DNA of 64,000 nt from positions 35,983,895 through 36,047,894 of the forward strand of contig CM073590.1 of the NCBI GenBank assembly GCA_037074705.1, read 5' to 3'. This DNA comes from Zhengitettix transpicula (lineage: Eukaryota > Arthropoda > Insecta > Orthoptera > Tetrigidae). The notes beneath the pieces were generated by a model. It was not told where the DNA came from and searched no databases. It saw only the letters and a list, made by a program, of their open reading frames with translations. Numbering within the stretch: the first letter of the stretch is position 1; every line of letters begins with the position of its first letter. The position numbers were made by a program, and so were the translations under genes. This document shows, piece by piece, positions 10,855 to 21,651 of the stretch.

Positions 10855-11172
10855 TAAGCAGCAGAACAGGCATATAAAGAAACATGCCAAAACGGTTGGT
10901 CTAGAAATAAACTTTAAAAAATATGATGATTCAGTCGCTCAGACAATTTGGGAAAAAAGGATAGATGGACATAGATGGAGGTGTGATAGAAATAAGCGAT
11001 GACTTTATATATCTGGGATCCAAATTCCACAAAGATGGAGATGAACGGCATGAAATCAGGAGAAGGAACTTAGCAAATAAATCGTATTTCTCACTACTAC
11101 CAGCTTTCAAACTAAGAAAAACACATAGAATAACAAAAATGAGGATATATAAAACCATTATTAGGCCAATAC

Positions 11173-11921
11173 TGTAAAGAATTATTTTTGTGGGCTGGGT
11201 TTTTACGTTAAATCAAAATAAATATTTGACCAATAAAGAAATTTTATATAAGTTTATTAAAGTTAAACATGAAAACTCTTATCTCAGGCACCTGTGGTTT
11301 TACATAGAAGAGATCTGCTGCCCGTACCAAATGCGTACTGCTATTCTGCGTTGTGTTGCTTGCTGTAGCTCTCGTACCGACGTACTGGCGTAGACTCAGA
11401 GGTTGATAACTGGCTAAGGCGTCGGCCTCCGGGATTGAATGCTGGCAAGCCGTCGTACTAAATTGTGTGGTGCAATTCTGTGAACTCTTCACTAAAAAAT
11501 TGTGGCCCCTTTCTCACGACGATTCTGCCTCGAACTATATCAGAGACAACAACTCTACGGAGCCTCTCTTAATCACATCCACCAGCTTCGGTGAGCGCAG
11601 AACAACTGTCCCTTTCAAAAGCTTATCTCCTCCCTTATATCCTCCCATTCTTTTCCTTTTTTCATTGTTAGAAAACTTCGTCAGTTTTACTGATTCTTCC
11701 ATTGTCACAAGATTTATAGCAAGCAGCTGCAGTTCCGTGGTCAACAATGGCTAACTATTCTGTCATGTTGAGGCCAACAATCGAGACAGGACACGAAATT
11801 ACTTGGATGGATATATTTATCTCCTCCACCCCCACGCACGTGCACTGTTTCGAATTCTCAAGACCACACAAACAACACTTCCGAGACAAAGAAAAACTTA
11901 AACCTAAATACACGCTTTACA
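11173..11921 (-). mobile_element. Solo LTR (copy E) inside the RTE-like LINE
   Basis: Starts TGTAAAG, ends CTTTACA, and is flanked by direct repeats ATAC (11169-11172 and 11922-11925). Removing the LTR and one ATAC restores the LINE coding text across the join (IIRPIL + YYGSEGWT), so the insertion is precise. The interior aligns with LTR D: TTATAT...CCCATTCTTTTCC, GCAGCTGCAGTTCC, CCAACAATCGAGACAGGAC. No internal retrotransposon genes are present. Confidence 0.85.
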
Positions 11922-12369
11922 ATACTATATTATGGAAGTGAGGGCTGGACAAGAAAGAGGAGATAGCGATTAACATCTTTGAAAGAAAGATCATAAGAAG
12001 AATTTGGGGCCCAAAAATTGAAAATGGCATATGGAGACACAGATATAATAAGGAAATATATGACCTATATGAAGAACTAAGCATCGCAACAGCTATTATA
12101 TTAAAGAGAATGTAATCGGTAGGACACGTGCAACACACGGGAAGGGATAGGATGCCTTTCAAGGCATTATACAATGATATAGGAGGTAAAAGAAAGGCAG
12201 GAAAACCAAGGAACAGATGGATAGACGAAGTTGAGTAGGACATAAAAAGGATGATGGATTTGAGGAAGTGGAGGAGAATAGCTTTAGACAGAGAAGTTTG
12301 GAGGAAGCTACTACTGGAGGTCGAGGCCTGATAGCGGGCTGTGGAACCATAGAAGAAGAAGAAGAATTA

Positions 12370-14800
12370 AATACTCTTAACTTTAGCTACAATCATCTTG
12401 TGACTTATCGACGCTCTGCACTCTTAGATTTCTCTTCGATCCTACATTAACTGAACTTATCTCCCATTGTCTGATCGACTTCTCTCCTACATGTGTCTCA
12501 ACGAGTTACTTCTGACTGTTTCAATTTTATGCTGTCTACACATTTAATAAACTTTTTAAACTGGTTATGGGGACTGCACTCTGGAAGCGAACAAAGTCTT
12601 CAGATTAGTCCTTTCAAAACATCTCACTAACAGACTTTTGTCACTATCGTAGTTAAACCTCATTTGGTACTTCCTCTGAGTTTTATGTGAAGCAGGAATT
12701 ACTTAGGTATGCTGTATTACAGCGTATGAACACCGTAACTACCCTTCAGAAAAGAAGAACAAATATTTGCCGTCACTGACTCTTCGACCGTTTTCTTACT
12801 TATTATTGCAATCTTCCAAATCGTCCTTTGACCATAAGTTTCTCTCGTCTGGAAAGCGAATCTTATCCTCTTAATATTAAGCCTCACAATAAGTCATCGA
12901 CAGTAAACAAATTATTTCTATTACATATCCTGAGCATCTATTACTGTCTTGCAATTCATTTTAGTAATATTACGAATAACAGATATCTTTCAGGCTCGGT
13001 AAGAATGTAATTTTAATTTTTAATTAGAATTTACTATTGTAATAAACTATTCTTTGAGTTATACCATTCGTGATAAGGTAGCTTTCATCCCTATAAATAA
13101 TTTACTATCCCATAAATTGGTAGATGTGTGAAAACGTCTTCACCTATCGGATATAAGAGAAATAGCTTTGGGAACCTGCAATTGAAACAGGATACAGCTC
13201 AAACAGTAGGGCGTTATTTATAGGCTATTGTCATTAGATTTGTAATCCTTGTGTTGGTTGGAATGTCGCTTTCCCTGGTGACCCGTCACACATATGAGAG
13301 GATTACAGATCCGAATTGCGGTCCTGCCGTGGGTTGGGCTATAGAATACAATGCATTTCCGGGTGACACTCCTCATTCTTGAATATGTATTACGACTCTT
13401 TCACCTGTTCAATTGGCACTTTGAATTTGGGTGACGACAAATTAAGCGGAGAGAATAAATTCTGGCGGTTTATGAATTGATTTGGCTGAGGCCCGGTGAA
13501 AATGTTCTCAATCTCTGCTCGAATAACAGATCTGTAGCCCACAGTATGTACTCATTCACACTTAACGTGAAATTAAATATTCAAAAATTTGTCACGCAGC
13601 TTTAGGACTCTGCACGGTTCGGATACTTGGACTTTCCGGCTCAGTCTGTTAAAATGGCACGGTTTATTTTGCATCAGTCGCAACGTTTGGTCACATGCGC
13701 CCTTTATCCGAGTTCTATAATTACCAATTATCTCTTTCTAACCAATAAATTTGCCATAACATAAGTAAACTCAGTTATATTTACTTAGCTGTTGAATTAC
13801 TGCAGATGTAAGACATTTAAATTATTATTCTTGGATGAATACAATAACGGTATTCGACTTCAGAAGGTTGAAAACGGAAATGTTTTACGCATTATGCAGT
13901 TTTGTTTTAATTACAAGAATTAATTTAAATAAGTACGAATAACACTAACGATTGGAGCATCATTAGAACGTGTATTGTATTCGTGGCCACTGTGGTTGTT
14001 TGAAACCTTCACATGATTTTGAACAGGACACGATGCTGCTGTTCGAATTATCAGATAACATAGACACGGACGACATCGGGTAAAACATCGTTAAGTAAAA
14101 TAAGCTGGCGATAAAAAGATAAAACTAAAGAATATTTATTATTTGAGACATGAACTAATCATTACGTCATTATCGATTTTGTTATGTTGAAAATATAAAC
14201 CTTACTGACATAAAAAATTATAGAGAAATATGTTCTGTAAAAAAAAATTGGTTGATACTAACCGCACTATGCAAATAACGGTAAGCGGTGTTTTTATTCT
14301 TCGGAACAATGAGCACAACGTTTCTCTATATATATGTATTCAGTCTTTAGTTTGACTGAAAAATAGTTATGTCTATGTTAAAAACGTTTCTTCAGTCTCT
14401 ATGAATATTTCTTTTTAGATCTCTACGGTAACGGAACATTAAACTTACCGAAATGTGTGCTTTTACTTATTATACATAATACCAGTTTATTCAGTTTCAT
14501 AAATCTAAAAATTGGTTATAGTGTTTCGCGATTAAGACTAATTTATAAAACAATTAGAAAGTTCCGAAAATACTTAAATTTTCATTACATGTTAAAGAGA
14601 ATCAAATGAATTAAGCAATTTCACTTCACGTCTCTTAGTTTCACGGAATCAGAAAACTGTACGGAGAAATTTACGTGGACAACATCAAGATTGAGATAAT
14701 AAATACTTTTTGGTAGTTTGTTTATCAGAGTAACATTTTGTGGTCCAGGCCAAAGTAGTGTTTTTCTGTTAGTACGGCTGAGCACGGCTGTTCCAATCTC
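12370..14800. other. Unassigned stretch with a GC-balanced island
   Basis: No recognisable coding sequence. About 13130-13700 is more GC-balanced than its surroundings and does not recur in the window (for example GTCCTGCCGTGGGTTGGGC). It could be conserved non-coding DNA or an unrecognised old repeat. The remainder is plain AT-rich DNA. Confidence 0.4.
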
Positions 14801-14943
14801 TGTGGTTGCGGAATGACACCCAGAGCGCTTGTTATCAAGGCGCCATTCGGCTCACCAGCAAGATTACCCAGCTCGCTAAACAGCGGCAATCTCGTGCCCT
14901 GCTCCTATTTATCTTAAGCACGCCATCGGCGTCTCGAGGCGCC

Positions 14944-15045
14944 TTCGGGTATGTACATAAGGTAGCGGCTATTCGTGGCGAAATAGCCCTGTTCCAGCCT
15001 GACGCAGGCAAACTTAGCCCAGTGTTACACACAAAGAGTTCAAAT
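14944..15045 (+). repeat. Direct repeat, left copy (pairs with 19936-20037)
   Basis: About 95 bp, nearly identical to 19936-20037: ACATAAGGTAGCGGCTATTC, then AATAGCCCTGTTCCAGCCTG, then CCAGTGTTACACACAAAG. The pair flanks the Harbinger nest but lies outside its terminal repeats. It sits in a 97-codon ORF (14806-15096) with no recognised domain. Confidence 0.85.
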
Positions 15046-15608
15046 TTCGCATATAAATCGATATACGCCACTTTACGACTCAATAAACACAATAAATGAC
15101 ACATGAAAAATAAGAAAATGTCGTGAACGGTTGCTTGCAAGGAAAGTAATAAAACTCAATATACATAGCTCAATATTTTTTAGTCGCTTTGAATCTTAAT
15201 TTTAATATTTATGCAGAAATTAATTTAATTTGAGTGTTCGGACTACACGATTTAGTAGCAAACGTTAATATGAAAAATGATGTGTTTGTAGTGATGTGAC
15301 GAGAGATTGTGAATATCCGAATCGACGTTCATGAGCTATGGAAAGAGTGTCTTAGGTTCGTTTCACACGGCGATTCCGTGTCTCAGAGACACGTCTCATT
15401 TACACGTTGGCGCTACAAAAAAGTAATGCCACAGTTGCCTCCCCTCCCTAACCCCCTTACCGCGTCCCACCAAACTCTCACGCACTTGTCGCTTCTCCAT
15501 TTTCATTTCGTCAGCCTACCTGTCAACATTTTCCTTTCTCTTTTTTAAATTAAAAAATGGACGAATTTGGAAACAATAGCTGTGTGTTAGTTGACTAGGA
15601 ATGACGGG

Positions 15609-15740
15609 AAAAGGAAATAGTGGGTACATCCCGTAAACCAAGGACGTGAACAAAAAGGTGCATTCACTTTGTTGTTCAAAGAAATAATGGATGACCTTAT
15701 GACAGAGGTAAAAATACACGTGTCTCACTGTCGCCAAGTG
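15609..15740 (+). pseudogene. HARBI1-like transposase N-terminal relic
   Basis: The translation after an in-frame stop at 15618 reads WVHPVNQGREQKGAFTLLF, then KEIMDDLM. Harbinger transposases and the domesticated HARBI1 family begin with a WVHP...R...GEF..L...L block before the catalytic DDE domain. The DDE core is missing. The location inside Harbinger-type inverted repeats supports the call. The I-like LINE begins 19 bp later and removed nothing by itself, so the catalytic part was probably lost before that insertion. Confidence 0.6.
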
Positions 15741-15780
15741 TTATAATAAACTTCTTGAAAACTGTGGTAAACTTAGTCAA

Positions 15781-16293
15781 TATAATCCATTCTATAAAAA
15801 CAGACTCAACAACCACGCTAGTGGAGGAGTAGCTACCTATGTACTCAAAAATACTAACTCCCTCGAGATTCCTTTACAACCCCATTTAGAAGCCATAGCA
15901 ACCAAAGTGCAGCTCACAAATCGACATATAACCATCTGCAACGTTTATATTCCAAATTCACATAACCTACAATCCGAAGAATTAATAAACCTCATAGAAC
16001 AACTTCCCAAACCATTCATTCTGCTTGGAGATCTTAACGCTCACAGTCCCACCTGGGGCTCACATAAAACTGACCAGAGAGGAAAGAAGATAGAAAAAAT
16101 ACTAAAAGACTCCGACATGATTCTGTTAAACCTAACCATGATTCTGTTAGACCTAACGCTCTGCAGCCCCAACCTTTCCCACAAATTGGAATGGACAATC
16201 ATCACCGACCACTACGGCAGCGATCACTTCCCCATTAAAATCAGAATACCTCAAGAAACCACCAACACATTACGTAGAACCCAAATGGAAATT
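15781..16293 (+). pseudogene. I-like LINE endonuclease domain
   Basis: Has ASGGVATYVLKN, then ICNVYIPNS, then PFILLGDLNAHSPTWGS and later ITDHYGSDHFPI. In apurinic-type LINE endonucleases the GDLNAH and SDHFP blocks carry the active-site aspartate, asparagine and histidine, and both are retained. The enzyme would nick target DNA for target-primed reverse transcription. Upstream residues are missing through 5' truncation. A local duplication (SDMILLNLTMILLDLTL) disturbs the region near 16120-16160. Confidence 0.8.
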
Positions 16294-17400
16294 TAAATGT
16301 GCAAACTGGAACCATTATCGCGAATATATCAACAATAAACTGACTGATGGAAACTTGAGAGACCAACTTGCAGGTATGAGCATCCAAGACAGAACCTCAA
16401 CCTTCACAAATCTCATAACTGAAGCAGCTGACCTCGTCATACCGAAAACCATAGGTAGAACACCCAGAAAACTAACAATATGGTAGAATAAAGATTGTGA
16501 AAAAGCTAGGAGAGAAGAAAAGCGAGCATTTAATCGATTCAAACGCCACCCAACAACTATAAACGAAGTAGAACACAAACGACTGAGAGCCATAGCCCGT
16601 AAGACCTTCAAAGAAAATCGTCAGAAAAAGTGGATTGAACGTATCTCTTCTTTAACACATGATACCCATATAAACCAGATGTATAACACATTAAAATTCA
16701 TCAGCGGTCAGCAGAAATCATTCCAACCACATGTATTGATCAAAAATAGTACCACCATAATTTCCGACACAAATGATATATTAAATGAGTTTGCAAAAAA
16801 CTCCTCTGACGTCAACTACAGCCAAGAGTTTCTTAGTATAAAACGAAACCAGCCTCCTACACATATCGAACTTGACGAGCCCAGCAGTGACTTAATCCCA
16901 ACACTCGATCAACCTTTCAATTCGGTCGAGTTAAAAAGAATTCTTGATATCTCAAAAAATTCTTCCCCTGGCCCGGATAATATCTTTAACATCTTCCTGA
17001 AGCAACTTCCTAACATCGGAATTGAATTCCTAACTTCACTGTTCAACGACATCTGGAGAACGGGAATATTTCCCCAAAGTGGCAAATGGCAATTGTAATC
17101 CCTATCCAAAAGCCAGGGAAAGATCACAGCCTATAGACCAATAACTCTCACATACACGTTATGTAAATTAATGGAAAAATTAGTTAACAAACGTCTCCTA
17201 TGGCATCTACAACAAAAGGAATTCATCTCACCTCATTAAAGTGGCTTCCAAGAACGACGGAGCACACTAGACCATCTAACAAGCCTCCAAAATGAAATAT
17301 GCAACTCTCTGATTACTAATCAACACCTCATCGCAACTTGCCTTGATATGAAGAAAGCATATGACATGGTGTGGAGGGAGAGAGTTATTTTGTTGCTGAA
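16294..17400 (+). pseudogene. I-like LINE reverse transcriptase, N-terminal half
   Basis: Read across stops and frameshifts: KARREEKRAFNRFKRHP, then ILDISKNSSPGPDNI (RT motif 1 region), YRPITLTYTLCKLMEKLVN, QERRSTLDHL and ATCLDMKKAYDMVW (motif A; the usual aspartate is kept). The palm after motif A, including the FADD motif, is deleted near 17395. The longest open piece is 16679-17095. Confidence 0.75.
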
Positions 17401-17469
17401 TATGCCACTGGCATATATAAGAGAAAATATATGTATATCGTATGCATTCAACGTGGCAGCGAACCCTAA

Positions 17470-19074
17470 GAAACCAACTTCAAAAATTATATTCCATAGC
17501 AATTACCTCAACAGATACAACGTCAAATCCTCACACCCAAAACCCCTATCTCTCCGGATCCAAAGCATACTCTCGAAAACAATCCCTAATCCTCCCGACG
17601 GCCTTCAAATTTGTTCTCTCGACGAACCCCTAGAAACACTAAAAACCCCTAATATTGACCTGACCCTAACCAAATATGAAAAAAATAACACCAGCCCAGA
17701 AATATATCAAACCCTTTTCCGTGAAATACTTACAACTTATAAAAGCTACATACATATATACACCGACGGATCTAAGACAGTTAATGGTGCTGCATATTTG
17801 AGGGATCCACAAAATCATATAAACTTCATGATATGGCTTCGATTTTTTTTTTAGGGCAACAGGCTACATGAGGGTAATCCACTATGGGCAACTCCCCTTT
17901 AATAGCATAGGAAGGGATTTGAAAGGGGGGATGCGGAAGGGTAGTGGAAGGTAGCCAAGGGTTAGCTAGGGCCCCCGGGCTATGGTTTAAGGATCCTACT
18001 CGGCATTCGCCTAAAGAAATGCAGGGAAAACCCTAGAAAAACCTGCATTGGGTAGGTCGGGCATTTGGTACTTGTCCCATGCCCTTCCGATGACGGGAGA
18101 GGAGTTTGCTGTGGGGACGCAGCTTACCCCTCGCCATGCCTTAGCCTGTTTAGGAGGCAGCTGGCCGACTATTCCAATAGGAATAGCGGACAACTCTTGC
18201 CGTATGCCCAAGGTCTGCGACCCCGGAACATACACCTCTCAAAACAGACCCAGGTGCCTCGGCATGTGGGAACCTTAGTTCAAAAAAACCAGAGAGATGT
18301 GAGGGCATCCCCAAAGGTAGCCCCCGCCAGAGCTCTCTGGGAAGGTTCACCTGCGAGAAATCCTCTCGCGGCTTCGAGTTTTTACTGTGAATCTTATGCA
18401 ATTACAACAGCCCTAAACGACATCGAGAAGTCTAACAAATCCAAGTTCGCTATCTTCACGGACTCAATAAGCGTAATCGAATCAATAAAAAACAAATGTA
18501 GTAAGGAACCCATTACGCTTGGTATCATAGCCCAAAACTCCAAAATAATAACCTCAGGTAAACAACTGTCATACATATGTCCCATGTCGGAATTGCAGGT
18601 AATGAAGCAGCAGATGCCGCGGCAAAATGCGCAATATCCAGCCAAAACCCATCTACCCTGCCAGTGTCCCACAAGAACATAATCAAAGCTGCAAAAGCCA
18701 AATTATAGAAAAACTGGAACAACGAATGGGCTAATAAACAGACAAAACTTCACGAAATAAGGGACAGTGTATACGAAACCCAACCTCATCAGTACAATTT
18801 AAACAGACGTGTTCAAACCGTATTCACCCGTCAAAGAATTGGTCATTCTAGACTATCTCACGGTCACCTAATCACCAAAACCAACCCTGTTGCATGTGAC
18901 AAATGCAACTCCAAAATTACCACCCGACACATAATCAATGAGTGTGAGTACACGCTACAAAAAAGAAGAGACTATGGAATCCCAGACAGCTACAAGGAAT
19001 GCCTAAACGAACCTCAATATATTAACCCAATCATGGACTATCTAAGGGACCTAAACTTGATTGATAGTATCTAA
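17470..19074 (+). pseudogene. I-like LINE RNase H domain and C-terminus
   Basis: IHIYTDGSKTVNGAA (the TDGS aspartate) lies at 17752-17796. After the inserted retroposon, SSFYCESYAITTALNDIEK (glutamate) and FAIFTDSISVIESIK (TDS aspartate) follow at 18376-18490. AGNEAADAAAK appears in another frame near 18592-18625. These are the RNase H catalytic blocks in order. The C-terminal zinc-knuckle-like C..C...H...C follows, with a stop at 19072. Frameshifts and stops make it non-functional. Confidence 0.8.
17842..18369 (-). mobile_element. GC-rich structured retroposon, copy 3, inside I-like LINE
   Basis: Minus-strand copy with its A-tail (plus-strand T-run, 17842-17851), flanked by 8-bp duplications GGCTTCGA (17834-17841 and 18370-18377). 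Removing it rejoins the LINE RNase H reading frame at MASSFYCESYA. It is close to full length and ends at a CTGCGAGA...TCTCGCGG hairpin. It is the innermost member of a three-level nest. Confidence 0.9.
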
Positions 19075-19935
19075 TTTAGCCATACTAGATTTTCCTATAC
19101 AATCTGTATTATTAAAGAATGTAAACCATATTGTACCTAAGACGCAGCCAATATCCTGTAAATAATGAAACCACAATGTAAAAAAAAAAGTAGTAGTAAT
19201 TTTGTAATGTAAATCGTGGTCACTAATAACCATGTCGGTTGATGTGACAATAAACTAAATATTTTAAAAAAAACTTCTTGACATAGACAAAAAACGCACT
19301 ATATTTTCATTTCAATGAGTTGTTTATATAACGTGTTAAAAAAATAGATCCAAGCACCAACGCATTCGAAGGATGAAAATCCAGACAGTTGTATTTATTT
19401 TATCATTTCCAAATTACTAAAACACTGACATTACCACAAATACATAGAAGTTCAGGATAAAGACGTTTGATAAAATAATAATAAACGTTTATTCGTTCTC
19501 AAATACGATAATAATGTCAAACAGGAGCTATTGGCTTTTTCCTAAGCCATATTCATTTGTTATTTATGTAGAAAAGTCATGGAAATATTTATATATTGTT
19601 TATACATTCTTATACAATTATTTAAAAAAAATGAAAATAAACATAGAACAAGAACACCAGAATACGCGTTGAGAGCGTGGAGCGGGAGCGAAACTCTGAT
19701 ACACAGACTCTCAGTGTGAACCTGGCCATTACCGTCAATGGCGCGACAGCTGCCTCCAGGCTTTAAAACCTCGAGTAGGCCGCAGGTCCCGAGCGACTCA
19801 TTTCGTGAATCGCAGTCGTGTCGACGACATGACTCGCCGTGTGAACGGACTGCCTTGCGCCCATGACCGAGCTGACTGTTTCAGTAGTGACTGACAGACA
19901 GGGAATCGCCGTGTGAAAGAGCCCTTACTTTCACG

Positions 19936-20037
19936 GAATCGGGTATATACATAAGGTAGCGGCTATTCGTGGCAAAATAGCCCTGTTCCAGCCTGAAGCA
20001 GGTAAACTCAGCCCAGTGTTACACACAAAGAGTTCAA
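19936..20037 (+). repeat. Direct repeat, right copy (pairs with 14944-15045)
   Basis: Same 95-bp block as the left copy, starting 9 bp outside the Harbinger target-site duplication. Differences are few (GGCAAAATAG for GGCGAAATAG, GAAGCAGG for GACGCAGG). Confidence 0.85.
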
Positions 20038-20814
20038 ATATAATGAATGATACTGTAATAAAGATTGGCGGATTGTGTAACGGAGCTTGCGGTGTTGTGT
20101 TTTGTCATGACTTCATTTCTCCTTCGCCACTCCTATCCAGAATTTATGGAAGAATCTAAAATACGAATCATATTAGAAATTAGCTGTTCAATACATAAGA
20201 ATGTACATCTATATATTCTTTATCCTCCTGCTCAAGCGGTACAATTATCGTGTAAGTTTCAACATTACTCAATGTACCTACTAACTATTAGCCATTTCAA
20301 TACTTCAATTGTGTACTTTACTTAACATATTTCTTATAGTGTTTAACTATTTCAACGAGCTAAATATTTGTTTTGAGCACTTGACCTCCTAAGAATCAGA
20401 TTAATAATTTGGCGGTCATTATGACTCTAACAGATAATTATTCTATTCAATAATCTTGAAACAATAAATATAGTATTCGCGACTCTTTTCTTCGAACACT
20501 TCTAATTATCTTGAAACAGTGTTTTGTCTTTGGAAACAAGAATTTAGCTGATATACCATCCACAGGCAACCAAATATGTGGACGCTTCATATATTTGCTA
20601 TCAAAAACGTAGATTATATTGATATTTAATGTGATATATCATTTGATAAATAAATCAAAAATTCAGCCAATATATAACAAAAATTTATTAATTTTATTTA
20701 AACCAAAAAATCAGTTCATACGAAATTTCGTTTACAATTTTGTGATTTCTTTAGGTAAACAGGTAATGTACAGATATCTACATGTTACATTATAAAAAAT
20801 AAGAATTTAGAGCC

Positions 20815-21366
20815 TTTTTTTTAGGGCAACAGGCTACATGAGGGTATTTCACATTGGGCAACTCCCATCTAATAACATAGGAAGGGATTTGAAAGGGGGG
20901 ATGCGGAAGGGTAGAGGAAGGTAGCCAAGGGTTAACTAGGGCCCCCGAGCTATGGTTTAAGGATCCTACCCGGCATTCGCCTAAAGAAATGCAGGGAAAA
21001 CCCTAGAAAAACCTGCATCGGGTAGGTCGGGCATTGGGTACTTGTCCCACGCCCTTCCGATAGTGAAAGAGGAGTTTGCTGTGGGGACGCAGCATTCCCT
21101 TCTCCGTGCCTCGACCAGTTTAGGAGGCAGCTGGCCGACTATTCCAATGGGAATAGCGAACAACTCTTACCCAAGGTAAGCGACCCCGGAACATACACCT
21201 CTCAAAACAGACCGAGGTGTCTCGGCTTGTGGGAACCTTAGTTCAAAAACGGAGAGGAAAAGGCATACCAAAAGGTAGCCCCTTCGTATCTCTCCTAAAA
21301 GGTTCTGCCTGCGAGAGAAAATCCCTCGCAGGTTACCTGCGAGAGAATCCTCTCGCAGGCATTAAT
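20815..21366 (-). mobile_element. GC-rich structured retroposon, copy 4 (best-delimited)
   Basis: Bounded by 13-bp target-site duplications AGAATTTAGAGCC (20802-20814 and 21367-21379), so 552 bp is close to a full unit. The A-tail is on the minus strand (T-run 20815-20822). The 5' end carries two stacked palindromes: CCTGCGAGAG-AATC-CTCTCGCAGG and CCTGCGAG...CTCGCAGG. Internal stems include CCTACCCG with CGGGTAGG enclosing ATGCAGG with CCTGCAT, and CTATTCC with GGAATAG. Confidence 0.92.
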
Positions 21367-21379
21367 AGAATTTAGAGCC

Positions 21380-21651
21380 TTTTTTTTTTTTTAGGGCAAC
21401 AGGCTACATGAGGGTGATCCACATTGGGCAACTCCCCTTTAATAGCATAGGAAGGCATTAGAAATGTGGGATGCGGAAGGGTAGAGGAAGGTAGCCAAGG
21501 GTTACTAGGGCCCCCGGGCTATGGTTTAAGGATCCTACCCGGCATTCGCCTAAAGAAATGCAGGGAAAACCCTAGAAAAACCTGCATCGGGTAGGTCGGG
21601 CATTGGGTACTTGTCCCACGCCCTTCCGATGACGTTAGAGGAGTTTGCTGT
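21380..21651 (-). mobile_element. GC-rich structured retroposon, copy 5 (truncated arm of palindrome)
   Basis: The 3' half only, from the T-run at 21380 to GAGGAGTTTGCTGTGG at about 21651, where it joins copy 6 head-to-head. Its arm is complementary to 21838-22095. Confidence 0.9.

Larger units (their letters stand above)
9848..12367 (+). mobile_element. RTE-like LINE relic, 5' truncated, split by solo LTR E
   Basis: Reading from about 9850: DKECRRKK, an acidic stretch, then LRKAPGGDKMTAEMLKAGG (RT finger), NQGLKQGDGLAPILFNLALE, AYADDVVII (RT catalytic motif with the two aspartates) and YLGSKFHKDGDE. After removal of the LTR at 11173-11921 the text resumes as YYGSEGWT, then ERKIIRRIWGPK, SVGHVQ and KAGKPRNRWIDE. 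The sequence ends at a GAAGAAGAAGAAG tail, matching a microsatellite-tailed LINE. No endonuclease domain is present, and stops and frameshifts are frequent, so the copy is dead. The clade label (RTE versus a related endonuclease-RT family) is from motif memory. Confidence 0.8.
15759..19270 (+). mobile_element. I-like LINE (endonuclease-RT-RNase H), 5' truncated
   Basis: Flanked by 11-bp direct repeats AAACTTCTTGA (15748-15758 and 19271-19281). The 3' end has an AATAAA signal near 19248 and an A-tract. Domain order is endonuclease remnants, RT, RNase H and a C-terminal CDKCNSKITTRHIINEC knuckle near 18900-18950. Multiple stops occur, and a deletion removes the RT palm near 17395. A GC-rich retroposon interrupts the RNase H domain. 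The RNase H domain points to the I superfamily. The element sits inside the Harbinger transposon. Confidence 0.85.
15352..19927. mobile_element. PIF/Harbinger DNA transposon, interrupted by an I-like LINE
   Basis: Terminal inverted repeats run from 15355 and back from 19924. They share 17 identical bases, TTTCACACGGCGATTCC (15361-15377 and, inverted, 19902-19918), with outer ends GGTTCG and GGGCTC. The flanking trinucleotide TTA is present on both sides (15352-15354, 19925-19927), as expected for PIF/Harbinger, which duplicates TWA. Without the LINE at 15759-19270 and one copy of its duplication, about 1.05 kb of the element remains. It retains a decayed transposase N-terminus at 15609-15740. 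Confidence 0.85.

Noticed and set aside
18011..18278. Overlapping ORFs of 60-80 codons recurring in every GC-rich retroposon copy (CDPGTYTSQNRPRCLG on one strand)
   Set aside because: They recur because the DNA recurs. They occur on both strands, start and stop at different places in each copy, and break in older copies.
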